Assembly (NCBI GenBank): GCA_964521715.1 | Contig: CAZFSS010000009.1 | Location: forward strand, 73,892 to 137,891 | DNA: 64,000 nt | Direction of reading: 5' to 3' | Source: DAOVRD01 sp964521715 | GTDB taxonomy: Bacteria > Planctomycetota > Brocadiia > SM23-32 | In this document: in pieces, positions 43,537 through 52,797 of the stretch | Layout of the letters: the number at the start of each line of letters is the position of its first letter | How positions within the stretch are numbered: the first letter of the stretch is position 1 | Program-made: the position numbers and the translations under genes | Notes under the pieces: model-generated | Database searches by the model: none | What the model saw: the letters and a program-made list of their open reading frames with translations, nothing else | Told to the model about the DNA's origin: nothing

Positions 43537-44622
43537 TCAAGACGGCGCCGTGCCGGTTCTGCCGAGCAAGCCGTGCTCGGCGAAGCTGTAGTAGCTGTCC
43601 TGCCCTACGATGAGGTGATCGAGCACCTGGATGCCGACGATGCTGCCGGCCTCGCAGAGCCGCGCCGTCAGGGCGTGGTCCTGGGGGCTGGGCTCGGGAT
43701 TGCCGCTCGGGTGGTTGTGCACGAAGATCACCTTGGCGGCGCTCTCGCGGATGGCGTTCTTGAACACCTCGCGGGGATGCACGACGCTCTCGCTCAGCGA
43801 GCCGACGGCCACGCGCTCCTCGCGGATGATCCGGTGCTTGGTGTCCAGCATCAGCGTGTAGAAATGCTCCTTCGTGAGGCCGGCCAGCTTCTCCCGCATG
43901 TAGCTGAAGAGCTGGTCGCTGCTGCTGACCAGGTCGCCTGCGGACAGCTTCTCGGCGGCGTAGCGCCGGGCGATCGCCAGGGCGGCCTTGACCTGCGCCG
44001 CCTTGGCCGGGCCGATGCCGCGCACGCGCGTCAGCTCGCCCACGGTGCAGTCGGCCAGCCGGCGGAAGCTGCCGAACGTGCTGAGCAGCCGGCCGGCCAG
44101 GTCCAGCGCCGTCGCGCCCTCGGCCCCGCCGCCCAGGATGATGGCCAGCAGTTCCACGTCGCTCAGCGCCTCCTGGCCGGCGGCGAGCAGCCGTTCCCTC
44201 GGACGCTCGGTCTTCGGCAGGTCCTTGATCGTGGGCTTGCGCTGCGGATGGTCGCAGTACCGCTCGATGGGACACTCGGCGCACTGCGGGACGGGCCCGC
44301 AGAGCGAGGTGCCCCCCTCGTCCGAGCAGAAGCTCAGCATGACGGCGCAGACCTGCTCGGGGCTCTCGCCGGCCGCTGCTGCCATGTCCCGGAGGACGGC
44401 GCGCGCGGCCTGCGCTGCCTTCGTGCCGCTCCAGCTTCTGGGCACCGCGCCCAGGCGCCGGCACCACCTGACCAGCTCCGGCCGGTCCTGCGGGGCGGCC
44501 TCGCCCTCGGCGGCCAGCGAGGCGCTCATCCCCGTCCCGACGCGCTCGGACACGGCGCCGTAGATCCGTCCGAGCGGCTTGCGGGGAGGCGTGCCGGCCG
44601 GCTCTGTCGCGGCGTCAGCCAT
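43537..44622 (-). CDS. radC: RadC family protein with N-terminal cysteine-cluster extension
   Basis: 361 residues; typical RadC is about 225. Residues 132-355 are RadC: LPKTERPRERLLAAGQEALSD, a helix-hairpin-helix LTRVRGIGPAKAAQVKAA, and the JAMM-type metalloprotease motif HNHPSGNPEPSPQD (H302, H304, D315). Residues 50-125 carry C108-x5-C114-x2-C117-x5-C123, close to the [4Fe-4S] loop of endonuclease III/MutY (CPxxxxC end). The glycosylase catalytic part is absent. The ATG directly follows the upstream stop (TGAATG) with GGAGG 6 bases ahead. RadC's role in DNA metabolism is unresolved. Confidence 0.85.
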   Translation of the reverse strand: MADAATEPAGTPPRKPLGRIYGAVSERVGTGMSASLAAEGEAAPQDRPELVRWCRRLGAVPRSWSGTKAAQAARAVLRDMAAAAGESPEQVCAVMLSFCSDEGGTSLCGPVPQCAECPIERYCDHPQRKPTIKDLPKTERPRERLLAAGQEALSDVELLAIILGGGAEGATALDLAGRLLSTFGSFRRLADCTVGELTRVRGIGPAKAAQVKAALAIARRYAAEKLSAGDLVSSSDQLFSYMREKLAGLTKEHFYTLMLDTKHRIIREERVAVGSLSESVVHPREVFKNAIRESAAKVIFVHNHPSGNPEPSPQDHALTARLCEAGSIVGIQVLDHLIVGQDSYYSFAEHGLLGRTGTAPS

Positions 44623-45450
44623 TCAGTCCTCCTGGAGGGCGCGGAGCGCGGAGAGCGGCTGCCGGTCCAGGTCCACTTGGCTCCACCCGGGCCGCCTGCC
44701 GGGAAGGAACGCCGCCGGGTTGATGTCCGGGTTGAGCTCTGGATCCCCCAGCTCGAGCCTGACGGTTACTCCCTGCGCCGGCCGCTCCACCGCGATGACG
44801 CGAGGAAACTCGACGCCTCCCAACGGCGCGTAGTCTTCCAAACGCACTTCGGTCACGCACCGTCCGAGCACATCATAACTCTGGATCGCCGCAACGACCA
44901 GCTTCCTTCGGTCCACGAGCACGCTGCGATGCAGCGCACCGGCCAGGAAGACGTCGAAGCGGTAGGACTCCGGACCGACGGACATCTCCGTGGTGGGCCA
45001 CGTGAGCCCGAGCCGCTCCGGACCGGCGAACCAGATGCGCACCTCCTCAGGCCGGATCAGGTGCGGCAGCTTCTCGTAAGCAGCGGGCCCGCCGGTGGCC
45101 ACCTCGCAGGTGCGAGGGAAGGCAAGCCAGAAGCGCTCCCCGCTCGCCCGGAGCCAGAAGGCGGTCTGGCCCAGCTTCTCCGCCAGCAGGTAGAGCGCCG
45201 GAATCGTGCGGTCGAAGCCGATCTGCCCGCCAAAGGCGGGGAGTTCGCGCCTGCGGCCGTCGACCGTCTGCGTGATCTCCAGCGAAACGTCCCCGTCCCG
45301 CACGGTTCTGACGCCGTTCGCCCAGGCGCGCGCCGCGGCGGCCACTTGCTCACGCGGCAACGGAGCCGGCAGCGGGCCGGGCGCCCGGCACCCGAGCAAG
45401 GCGGCCGCTGCGAGAAGGGGGGCCAGGACGGACCGGCGGGTGAGCCCCAT
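44623..45450 (-). CDS. envelope lipoprotein, LolA/DUF4292-like layout
   Basis: 275 residues with a clear lipoprotein signal (LLAAAALLGC, Cys21). The mature part is beta-rich: RTVRDGDVSLEITQTVDGRR, IRIWFAGPERLGLTWP and VEFPRVIAVERPAQGVTVRL recall LolA/LolB-like lipoprotein-binding barrels and DUF4292 proteins, but the match is by pattern only. Middle of an operon with HD-GYP upstream and radC directly downstream. The start at 45450 is chosen to leave a proper signal peptide; an ATG at 45480 is an alternative. Confidence 0.65.
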   Translation of the reverse strand: MGLTRRSVLAPLLAAAALLGCRAPGPLPAPLPREQVAAAARAWANGVRTVRDGDVSLEITQTVDGRRRELPAFGGQIGFDRTIPALYLLAEKLGQTAFWLRASGERFWLAFPRTCEVATGGPAAYEKLPHLIRPEEVRIWFAGPERLGLTWPTTEMSVGPESYRFDVFLAGALHRSVLVDRRKLVVAAIQSYDVLGRCVTEVRLEDYAPLGGVEFPRVIAVERPAQGVTVRLELGDPELNPDINPAAFLPGRRPGWSQVDLDRQPLSALRALQED

Positions 45451-45586
45451 GGCTGATGCCTTGCGGACCGGGCAGTTCATGCGGTTGGCGTCGTGTGCGA
45501 AGGGCGCGCAACGGACCGGCGCTGCCGCCGATCCGACGTGTCGCGCCGTCCAGTGTGCGCTGGGCGGAGCGGGGCGCCGCACCCCC

Positions 45587-47158
45587 TCAGTCGAACGCGC
45601 TGGCGCCCTTCGGGCCGGTGCCTTTCTGGCGGTAGACCACGTTGATGCGGTTGATGAACGCCTCGTCGTTTCGCAGGGCGTCGACGAAGAGCTTGACCAG
45701 GGCCGGATCGAACTGGGTCCCGCTGACGCGCTCGATCTCGCGCAGGATCTCCTCCCGGGGCACCACACCTTCGTAGGGGCGTTCGGAAGCCATGGCGTCG
45801 AAGGCGTCCGCCAGCGCCATGATGCGGGCGATCAGGGGGATGCCTTCTCCGGCCAGGCCGTCGGGATACCCGCTGCCGTCCCAGCGCTCATGATGGTGGC
45901 GAACGCCGCTGGCGATCCGTTCGGCGTTGTCCACGTTGGCCAGTATTGCGGCGCCGGCCACGGGGTGCCGTTTGATGGCTTCGTACTCGGAGTCGGTGAG
46001 GCTTTCGGGTTTCTTCAGCACGTCCAGCCTTACGGCCAGCTTGCCGACGTCGTGCAGGAGGCCGGCGATCTCCACGTCCCGGATGTCGGACCCGTCCAGC
46101 CCGCACAGCTCGCCGATGCGCATCGCCAGCGCCGTGACGCGCTCGCTGTGGCCGTAGGTGTACTCGTCCTTGATTTCGACCAGGTTTATGACGGTCCGCA
46201 TCGCGTCACGGAACAGGCTCTCGACCTGGCGGGCAAGCTGCGCCCGCCGGATGGCTATGCCGGCCTGGCTGCCGATCGCGGTCAGGACCTTCAGGTCATG
46301 CTTATCGAACTGCCGCGATCCGAGCAGGCTGTCCACGTAGACGACGCCCACCGGGCCGTGTTCGTCCCGCATGGGGACGCACATGATGCTGTGTATGTGC
46401 TGTGCGACTATGCTCTCACTCACCTCGTGCGAGTCCTGCGGGTCCGCCAGCAGGACCGCGTTGTCGCTCTCATAGCATTCCGACACGATGCTGCGGCTGA
46501 ACGTGCTGCGCGCGTGCGTGGGGATGTCGTTCCTGTTCCGGCTGACCAAGGGCATCAGAACGCCGTTGGTCCTCTTGGCGGCTATCAGGTAGCCACGGTC
46601 GGCGCCCGTGACCGCCATGACGCTGTCCATGATCGTCTCCAGCAGGCGGTCCAGGTGGGGCTCGGCGTTGACGTTGTTGATGAGGTTGCAGACTATGGAC
46701 AGGTCGTGTTCGAGGCCCTGCCGGCCGCCGATGCCCTCGGCCTTCGGTATCTCCAGGAAGAGCGAGGAGGCGGCGGTGACCTCGGCCGGTTCCCTGATCT
46801 CGCTGGCGAACGTCACCTCGTCCTCGTCGTCGACCGGTATGTGGGAACTCTCCTCCGCAATGCCGGCGTCCAGCAGGAAGCGGAACTGGGCGCCCCCGAC
46901 GCTGATGCGGTCCTGGTGGAAGAGGATGACCTTGTGGATCCTTCGGTTGTTGACCCAGGTGCCGTTCTTGCTCTCCAGATCTTCGATGCGGTAGAAGCCG
47001 TTTTCGAAGGCGATCCGGCAGTGCATGCGTGAGACCTTGCCGTGGACGAGCTGCACCGCTGCGGACTTGCCGCGGCCCAGGACGACCGGCTGGCCCGCGG
47101 AGAGCGCGATCTCCTCCAGGCCTTCTGCCCCCGCTGCTGGGACGAGTTTCGCTTCCAT
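45587..47158 (-). CDS. FHA-GAF-HD-GYP signalling protein
   Basis: 523 residues. An FHA domain (about 10-95; LGRGKSAAVQLVHGKVSRMH, ESKNGTWVN) binds phosphothreonine, a GAF domain (about 155-305) senses a ligand, and the HD-GYP domain (about 320-510) carries GHSERV, LLHDVGK, HPVAGA and HHERWDGSGYPDGL, so c-di-GMP hydrolysis is expected. FHA suggests control by a Ser/Thr kinase. It starts the operon HD-GYP/lipoprotein/radC/RNase H and lies directly after ftsQ, where ftsA-ftsZ usually are. Confidence 0.87.
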   Translation of the reverse strand: MEAKLVPAAGAEGLEEIALSAGQPVVLGRGKSAAVQLVHGKVSRMHCRIAFENGFYRIEDLESKNGTWVNNRRIHKVILFHQDRISVGGAQFRFLLDAGIAEESSHIPVDDEDEVTFASEIREPAEVTAASSLFLEIPKAEGIGGRQGLEHDLSIVCNLINNVNAEPHLDRLLETIMDSVMAVTGADRGYLIAAKRTNGVLMPLVSRNRNDIPTHARSTFSRSIVSECYESDNAVLLADPQDSHEVSESIVAQHIHSIMCVPMRDEHGPVGVVYVDSLLGSRQFDKHDLKVLTAIGSQAGIAIRRAQLARQVESLFRDAMRTVINLVEIKDEYTYGHSERVTALAMRIGELCGLDGSDIRDVEIAGLLHDVGKLAVRLDVLKKPESLTDSEYEAIKRHPVAGAAILANVDNAERIASGVRHHHERWDGSGYPDGLAGEGIPLIARIMALADAFDAMASERPYEGVVPREEILREIERVSGTQFDPALVKLFVDALRNDEAFINRINVVYRQKGTGPKGASAFD

Positions 47159-47257
47159 GCGCAGCACGCACCCTCGATGCCTTTGGGGATGGACTCCCCG
47201 ATGGCCTGCCTGCCCCTCGGCCCGGCCGGCTTCCAGTTTCTGGGGCAAGCCCCCGCT

Positions 47258-47287
47258 ATTATAGGATAATCCCTTCGCAACGGTCAA
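47258..47287 (-). promoter_or_regulatory. promoter of the HD-GYP operon
   Basis: Minus strand TTGACC (47282-47287), 18-base spacer, TATAAT (47258-47263, perfect). It lies just downstream of the ftsQ stop, so this operon is separate from, though possibly also read through by, the dcw transcript. Confidence 0.65.
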
Positions 47288-47312
47288 TCACGCGAACGCC
47301 CCATCCTCCTGG

Positions 47313-48254
47313 TTACAGCGGGGAGGAAAGGGCAGCCGGCGGGGCGGGTGAATCGCTTTCGGCGAAGAACACCTTGCCGTGGAACCGCAGGTCGACGTAC
47401 CTGATGCCCTCCAGCCCGGGGTAGTCGCCCAGCTTGCTGAGCAGCATTGCCAGCTTCTCCGAGTCCGGCACCAGATCCGGCGCCGCTTCCACGCCGGGCA
47501 CGCCGTCATAGACGGACGACTCCCCCCATTTGATCTGGGCGCCGCTGGCGGCCGTCAGCACGATGTCGGGCTCTCCGGCATCCCGTCCCACCCCCGTGAC
47601 GTCGATGTTTTCGAGCCGCAGACGCTTCAGGAGGCCCTCCCGGCGGAGGAAGTCCGTCAGCCTTGCCCCGGCCGCCAGCCGCGGGCCGTCCCAGCGCGTG
47701 CCGGTCCGCGGCGGGTCGTTCAACAGCCTGTCTTCGATGACGGGCCCGGGCAGCTCGCCCCATTCGCGGGGCGGCTGGAAAAGCTCCTCGGGCAGCCAGC
47801 GCCCATCGTTGTCCACCATGCGGAGGCGGTTTGCGAACAGGACCTGGCCCGTCGGCTTCCGGAAGGAGGCGTTGACGGCCAGCGCGTTGGGGAGCTTCCT
47901 TTCCACCCTCGTCACGTCAAGGACCCAGGGAGAGGCGAGCAGTTCATGCTGGACCGCGTGGGCGAGGTCCCTCTTGAACAGGGACTTCGTTTGGGGCAGG
48001 CGGCTGAGCTCCTTGCGCAGTTCCTCCTCCATGCGGGGGCCGTTGATCCACTCCGGGAATTCGTTGAGCGACAGCGCCACGGGGTCCACCTGGAATTCCG
48101 GGCGACGAAGGACGGCCCGCCAGACCTCGCGACACCCCAGCCAGACGGCCGCGCACACCAGCGCGGCTGCGGTGACCGGCAGCAGGACCTTCAATCCCCG
48201 CCTCAGCCGTGAGCGTCTCGGCGCTGAGGCCCTTCTGGCGGCTGCTTTGCTCAT
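47313..48254 (-). CDS. ftsQ: cell division protein FtsQ
   Basis: 313 residues. A basic cytoplasmic N-terminus (ARRASAPRRSRLRRG), one membrane helix (about 22-42) and a periplasmic part with a POTRA-like stretch (HELLASPWVLDVTRVERKLPNAL) and a beta domain (DNDGRWLPEELF; LEGIRYVDLRFHGKVFF). Position after ddl in the dcw cluster and this layout identify FtsQ/DivIB, though sequence identity looks low, as is usual. It would link FtsL and the septal synthases. It is the last gene of the dcw run; ftsA and ftsZ do not follow. Confidence 0.8.
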   Translation of the reverse strand: MSKAAARRASAPRRSRLRRGLKVLLPVTAAALVCAAVWLGCREVWRAVLRRPEFQVDPVALSLNEFPEWINGPRMEEELRKELSRLPQTKSLFKRDLAHAVQHELLASPWVLDVTRVERKLPNALAVNASFRKPTGQVLFANRLRMVDNDGRWLPEELFQPPREWGELPGPVIEDRLLNDPPRTGTRWDGPRLAAGARLTDFLRREGLLKRLRLENIDVTGVGRDAGEPDIVLTAASGAQIKWGESSVYDGVPGVEAAPDLVPDSEKLAMLLSKLGDYPGLEGIRYVDLRFHGKVFFAESDSPAPPAALSSPL

Positions 48255-48281
48255 CGGCCGGCCGTGGCTCCGATTGCTGGT

Positions 48282-49238
48282 CTAGGCTGTCCGCCGTCTC
48301 TGAACTGCTGCGGCGTCCCGGACCGCCGCCCGCACCAGCCTGTCGCAGAGCCCCGGGAACGGTATCCCCGCCTGCGCCGCCGCCATGGGGAACAGGCTAC
48401 GGGGCGTGAGGCCCGGGATGGTGTTCACCTCCAGCACGTAAAGCCTGCCGTCGTAGCCGTACATCATGTCCACGCGCGCCATGTGCCGGCACCCGATGAC
48501 GTGGTAGGCGCGTTCGGCTGCTTCGCAGGCCTTCCGGTATATGGTCGGCAGGAGGGAGACGGGCGTCAGGTAACGGGTGCGCTCGTCTTCGTACTTCGCC
48601 TCATAGTCGAAGAACTGGCGCCCGACGACCAGCTCGATCATGGGCAGCGCTTCGCCTTCGAGCACCCCCACGGTGAACTCGCGGCCCCTGACGTAACGCT
48701 CCGCAAGGACGGTGTCGCTCTCGCGGCGCGCCTGCTGGATCCCCTCGGCAAGCTCGTCCGGGCCGCGGATGATGCTCACGCCCAGGCTCGACCCGCTCGT
48801 CGCCGGCTTGCATATGAGGGGATAGCCGAACTGCTCCGCCTGCGCGGCGGCCTCCTCCAGGCTGTGCATGGGAGCAATGACCAGGTAGTCCGCCGTGGGG
48901 ACCGAGTTCCGGATGAAGAGCCGCTTGCTGGCGACCTTGTCCATGCCGAGGCGGCTGGCGACGGGACCGCTTCCCGTGTAGGGGATGCCCATATCCTCGA
49001 GCAGTTCCTGCGCCCCGCCGTCTTCACCGAACGCGCCGTGCAGGGCGATGAAGCATACGTCCGGCCTCATCTCCTTCAGCGCGGGGAAGGACCGGCCGGT
49101 CACGCTGTAGCGGATCACCTCGTGGCCGGCCTCTTGCAGCGCCGCCGCGACGGCCGTGCCGGACTTGAGCGAGACTTCGCGCTCGCCGCTCGGGCCGCCC
49201 ATCAGAACCGCCACCTTCAGTTTCTCGGACGACTTCAT
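48282..49238 (-). CDS. ddl: D-alanine-D-alanine ligase
   Basis: 318-residue ATP-grasp enzyme making the D-Ala-D-Ala dipeptide added by MurF. Motifs: VLMGGPSGEREVSLKSG, HGAFGEDGGAQELLED, YTGSGPVASRLGMDK, ICKPATSGSSLGV and the C-terminal LEVNTIPGLTPRSLFP. Tyr in YLTP and the normal ending suggest D-Ala specificity rather than D-Lac. GGAGGA precedes the ATG. Confidence 0.94.
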   Translation of the reverse strand: MKSSEKLKVAVLMGGPSGEREVSLKSGTAVAAALQEAGHEVIRYSVTGRSFPALKEMRPDVCFIALHGAFGEDGGAQELLEDMGIPYTGSGPVASRLGMDKVASKRLFIRNSVPTADYLVIAPMHSLEEAAAQAEQFGYPLICKPATSGSSLGVSIIRGPDELAEGIQQARRESDTVLAERYVRGREFTVGVLEGEALPMIELVVGRQFFDYEAKYEDERTRYLTPVSLLPTIYRKACEAAERAYHVIGCRHMARVDMMYGYDGRLYVLEVNTIPGLTPRSLFPMAAAQAGIPFPGLCDRLVRAAVRDAAAVQRRRTA

Positions 49239-49270
49239 TGATTCCTCCGCCGTTCTGTCGCGTGCAGTTG

Positions 49271-50143
49271 TCAGGCCGCCTTGGCGCGGCCGGGCCAGCG
49301 TTGCACCTCCATCTCCAGCTCGATGCCGAATTCGCGGCGGACGGCCTCCTTCATGATGTCGATGAGCCGGAGCACGTCTGCCGTGGTCGCCCCGCCGCGA
49401 TTCAGGATGAAGTTCGCGTGCAGCTTCGAGACCTCCGCGCCTCCCACGCGCAGGCCCTTCAGGCCGCACAGGTCCAGCAGCTTCCCGGCCGGATGCCCGG
49501 GCGCGTTCTTGAAGATGCAGCCGGCGCTTGGCTCGCCCAGCGGGTGGCGCTCGGCCCGGTCCCGGGCGTGCTGCGCCATGCGCAGGCCGATCAACCCGGG
49601 CTTGCGCGGTTCAAGTGAGAACTCCGCTTCGGCAACCACCCCGCCGCGCAGCTCCATGTGGCGGTACGAGAAGTCCAGCTCCGAGGACGCGCATTCGCGC
49701 CGCGTCCCTTCGGGGGTCACGATGGTCAGGCGAAGCAGGCGCTCCGAGATGCCGTGGCCCCACGCGCCGGCGTTGCCGGCCACTGCGCCCCCGACAGTGC
49801 CGGGGATGCCTGCGAGGAACTCCAGCCCTCCCAGCCCCTGCTCCCTGCAGTAGGCGAGCAGCTTCGCGGTGACCACGCCGGCGCCGGCCCTCGCCGTGAA
49901 CTGGCCCGTGCGCTCCAGACGGGCGAATCCGGGCGAGTGTATGTGGATGGCGGCGTACGGCAGGTCGCCGTCGTCGACGACCAGGTTCGAGCCGCCTCCG
50001 AGCACCCGCCAGGCCAGATCGCTGCGGGCGCACTGTGCCAGGGCGTCGCGCAGGTCCTCTTCCGTTATGGGCCGGAAGTAGCGGACCGGCGCCCCGCCCA
50101 AGCGGAACGTGGTCAGGTCCCGAAGCTGTATCGTCTGCTCCAA
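49271..50143 (-). CDS. murB: UDP-N-acetylenolpyruvoylglucosamine reductase
   Basis: 290-residue FAD enzyme that reduces UDP-GlcNAc-enolpyruvate to UDP-MurNAc. Starts LRDLTTFRLGGAPVRYF, then WRVLGGGSNLVVDDG and GIPGTVGGAVAGNAGAWG for FAD binding, and PSAGCIFKN at the active site, with Cys where many have Ser (type II MurB form). Seven bases separate it from the murC stop. Confidence 0.94.
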   Translation of the reverse strand: MEQTIQLRDLTTFRLGGAPVRYFRPITEEDLRDALAQCARSDLAWRVLGGGSNLVVDDGDLPYAAIHIHSPGFARLERTGQFTARAGAGVVTAKLLAYCREQGLGGLEFLAGIPGTVGGAVAGNAGAWGHGISERLLRLTIVTPEGTRRECASSELDFSYRHMELRGGVVAEAEFSLEPRKPGLIGLRMAQHARDRAERHPLGEPSAGCIFKNAPGHPAGKLLDLCGLKGLRVGGAEVSKLHANFILNRGGATTADVLRLIDIMKEAVRREFGIELEMEVQRWPGRAKAA

Positions 50144-50150
50144 CTTCGCC

Positions 50151-51584
50151 TCACGCCGCGATCTGGCGGCGTCCCTTCTCTTCGATCCTGGGGATGATGT
50201 TGCGGGCGATCTGCCAGACGTTGCCGGCTCCCATGACCAGCACGACGTCGTCCGGGATGACGTCGCCCACGATGATGTCCTCCATGTCTTCGAACTCGGG
50301 CACGTAGTGGCCCAGCAGCCCGATGTGGTTCATCTGCCGGACCAGGTCGAGGGCGCTGACGGACATCTGGTCCTCGCGCGAGTCGCGCGCCGCGTATATG
50401 TCGCACACGTAAGTGACCCATGCAGTGCGGAAGGAGTCGGCCAGGTCGCCCAGCAGTTTCCTCGTGCGGGAGTGCTGGTGCGGCTGGAAGACCACGAACA
50501 CGCGCTGGTTCGGGAACCTCTGGTGGGTCGCGGCCAGGCTCGCCCGGATCTCGTTCGGGTGGTGCGCGTAATCGCTGATGATGGCCACGTTCCACGGAGT
50601 GCCGATCAACTGCAGCCGCCTGGCCACGCCTTCGAACTCGGCCACCGCCTCCTTGATGTCCGCGAAGTCCATCCCCACCTCGTGGCAGGCGGCGATGGCG
50701 GCCAGGGAGTTCAGGATATTGTGGGTGCCATAGAGCTTGGTGCTGAACCGGTCGACCTTCCTGCCCCTATAGACCAGGTCGAAGTTGCTGTGCACTTTCG
50801 CCCGCCAGAGTCGTTCGGCGCGATAGACCGCGTCTTTCGCCTCGATGCCGTAGGTCACGGCCCGGACGCCGGCCTCCTGCACCACCTCTGCGGTGTTGGC
50901 GTCGTCGGCGTTGGCGATGACCAGGCCCTCCTCGCCGGCGGCGCGGGCGAAGTCGCCGAACGCCTCACGGATGTCCCACATGTCGTAGTAGTAGTCCAGG
51001 TGATCGGCGTCGATGTTCGTTATCACGCCGATGTGGGGGGCCAGGCACAGAAACGACCGCTTGTACTCGCACGCCTCGGCGACGAGGTACTCGCCCGAGC
51101 CGTAATGCGAGCCGCCGCCGAGCTGGGGGACGTCCGCGCCGATCAGGAACGAAGGGTCCAGCCCTCCGTGACGCAGCGTGAACGCGATGAGGGAGGTGGT
51201 GGTGCTCTTGCCGTGCGTGCCGGCGACCGCGATCCCCTTCTGCCTCTCCATCAGCAGGCCGAGCAGCTCGGGGTAGCGGACGACGTCCAGCCTGCGCCGG
51301 CGCGCCTCGACCAGTTCGGGGTTGTCGTCGGCGATCGCCTGGCTGACGACGACCAGGTCGGTGTCCCTCTCGATGTTGCGGCCCACCTGTCGGGCAATGA
51401 CGCGTATGCCGGAGCGAGCCAGATTGTCGGCCGTGGGGGTGTACTGGATGTCGGAGCCCGTTATGCGGGCGCCGCAGGCCGCCGCGTAGGTGGCCATCGA
51501 TCGCATACCCGTGCCCAGTATGCCGATGAAGTGCCAGTGCTCTTTCGACAGGTCCAGCCTCTTCGACCTCTGCCAAGCCACCAT
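50151..51584 (-). CDS. murC: UDP-N-acetylmuramate-L-alanine ligase
   Basis: 477 residues. Mur ligase with FIGILGTGMRSMA at the Rossmann end, ATP loop AGTHGKSTTTSLIAF, SGEYLVAEACEYKRSFL, NIDADHLDYY and the C-terminal DYAHHPNEIRASL. Adds L-Ala to UDP-MurNAc, the first step of the stem peptide. AAGGAG precedes the start. Confidence 0.94.
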   Translation of the reverse strand: MVAWQRSKRLDLSKEHWHFIGILGTGMRSMATYAAACGARITGSDIQYTPTADNLARSGIRVIARQVGRNIERDTDLVVVSQAIADDNPELVEARRRRLDVVRYPELLGLLMERQKGIAVAGTHGKSTTTSLIAFTLRHGGLDPSFLIGADVPQLGGGSHYGSGEYLVAEACEYKRSFLCLAPHIGVITNIDADHLDYYYDMWDIREAFGDFARAAGEEGLVIANADDANTAEVVQEAGVRAVTYGIEAKDAVYRAERLWRAKVHSNFDLVYRGRKVDRFSTKLYGTHNILNSLAAIAACHEVGMDFADIKEAVAEFEGVARRLQLIGTPWNVAIISDYAHHPNEIRASLAATHQRFPNQRVFVVFQPHQHSRTRKLLGDLADSFRTAWVTYVCDIYAARDSREDQMSVSALDLVRQMNHIGLLGHYVPEFEDMEDIIVGDVIPDDVVLVMGAGNVWQIARNIIPRIEEKGRRQIAA

Positions 51585-51596
51585 GACATGCTCCTT

Positions 51597-52778
51597 TCAG
51601 GCTGCTCGCAAGAACCGGTTCTTGATCTCTTCCTGCTTGCGGGGGGAGTGCGGCACGTCTTGGCTGAAGCCGCCCAGGGCGGCCAGTTCCGCCGCGACGG
51701 TCAGGGCCGCCTGGGGACGCCCCAGACGGCGCGCGCGCTCGGCCATCAGCTTGCGCCGTTGGGGATCGAGGGCGACGGCCCCGATCAGCCCCGCCAGGTG
51801 CTCGTCGGTCAGCTCCGCCTGGTCCACGCTCACGGCGGCGCCGGCCCGCGCAAGCACGGCCGCGTTCGCCTGCTGATGGTCCCCCGCGTAGGGATAGGGC
51901 ACGAGGATGGATGGCAGTCCCACGGCCGTCAATTCGGCCAGGGTGGACGCGCCGGCGCGGGCCAGGACGAAGTCGGCCGCCGCGTAGGCGTCCTCCATGC
52001 GTTCCAGAAAACCTATGGCTCTGTAGGAGGAGAACGAGTTCGCCTGCTCTTCGAGGGCCGCCGGCAGGTGGTCCACTCCCGTTAGGTGGATCACCTGGAG
52101 CTGCGCCCCTCTCGCGCGGAGGATCCTGAGGGCCCCGTAGAGCGCCTGGTTGAGCGCCAGGGCTCCTTGGGAGCCGCCCAGCGCCAGCAAGGTGCACCTG
52201 TCGGACGAGACGCCGAGCCTGCGCGCGGCCGACTCCCGTGTTACGCCGAACAGGCTGCGTCGCACGGGATTGCCCGCCACCAGCACGCGTCTGGCCCTCA
52301 GTCCGGCCGGCTTGATCGGCCATTGCGTCAGAACCAGGTCCGTGAAGGGCGCGACCAGACGCACGGCCCGGCCCGGCGTGGCGTTCGCCTCCAAGACGGC
52401 GGTTCGCACGCCGAGCAGCTTCGCGGCCAGGAGGGGCACGACGCAGTTGTGCCCGCCCAGGCCCGCTACGACGTCGGGACGGAAGGCGCGGATTACCCTC
52501 GAAGCGCGGGCGGCGGCGTGCAACGCCCGGCCCGGGAAGCGCAGCCTGGCCATGAGGCCGCTCACAGGAGTGGCCGGAACGCCGGCCGCCTCGAACCCGG
52601 CGATCGCGCCGCGGCAGTGCCTCTCTGCCTTGCGGTCCGTCACCAGGAAAAGGCACCGGGACGAGGGGAGCAGCAGCTTCAGCGCTTCCGCCGTCGCCGC
52701 CCCGGGCATGAGGTGGCCCCCGGTGGTCCCACCCGCGAACATCACGCGCAAGGATGCCTGCGATCGATCCTCAGACAC
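51597..52778 (-). CDS. murG: undecaprenyl-PP-MurNAc-pentapeptide GlcNAc transferase
   Basis: 393-residue GT28 enzyme making lipid II at the inner membrane surface. Signature: FAGGTTGGHLMPGAATAEAL, GLGGHNCVVPLLAAKLLGV, LEANATPGRAVRL, ALGGSQGALALNQ, ARAGASTLAELTAVGLPSIL and HQQANAAVL. The start is GTG. Tightly packed between ftsW and murC. Confidence 0.93.
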   Translation of the reverse strand: MSEDRSQASLRVMFAGGTTGGHLMPGAATAEALKLLLPSSRCLFLVTDRKAERHCRGAIAGFEAAGVPATPVSGLMARLRFPGRALHAAARASRVIRAFRPDVVAGLGGHNCVVPLLAAKLLGVRTAVLEANATPGRAVRLVAPFTDLVLTQWPIKPAGLRARRVLVAGNPVRRSLFGVTRESAARRLGVSSDRCTLLALGGSQGALALNQALYGALRILRARGAQLQVIHLTGVDHLPAALEEQANSFSSYRAIGFLERMEDAYAAADFVLARAGASTLAELTAVGLPSILVPYPYAGDHQQANAAVLARAGAAVSVDQAELTDEHLAGLIGAVALDPQRRKLMAERARRLGRPQAALTVAAELAALGGFSQDVPHSPRKQEEIKNRFLRAA

Positions 52779-52797
52779 GACCTGTTGCCTTTCTGAC

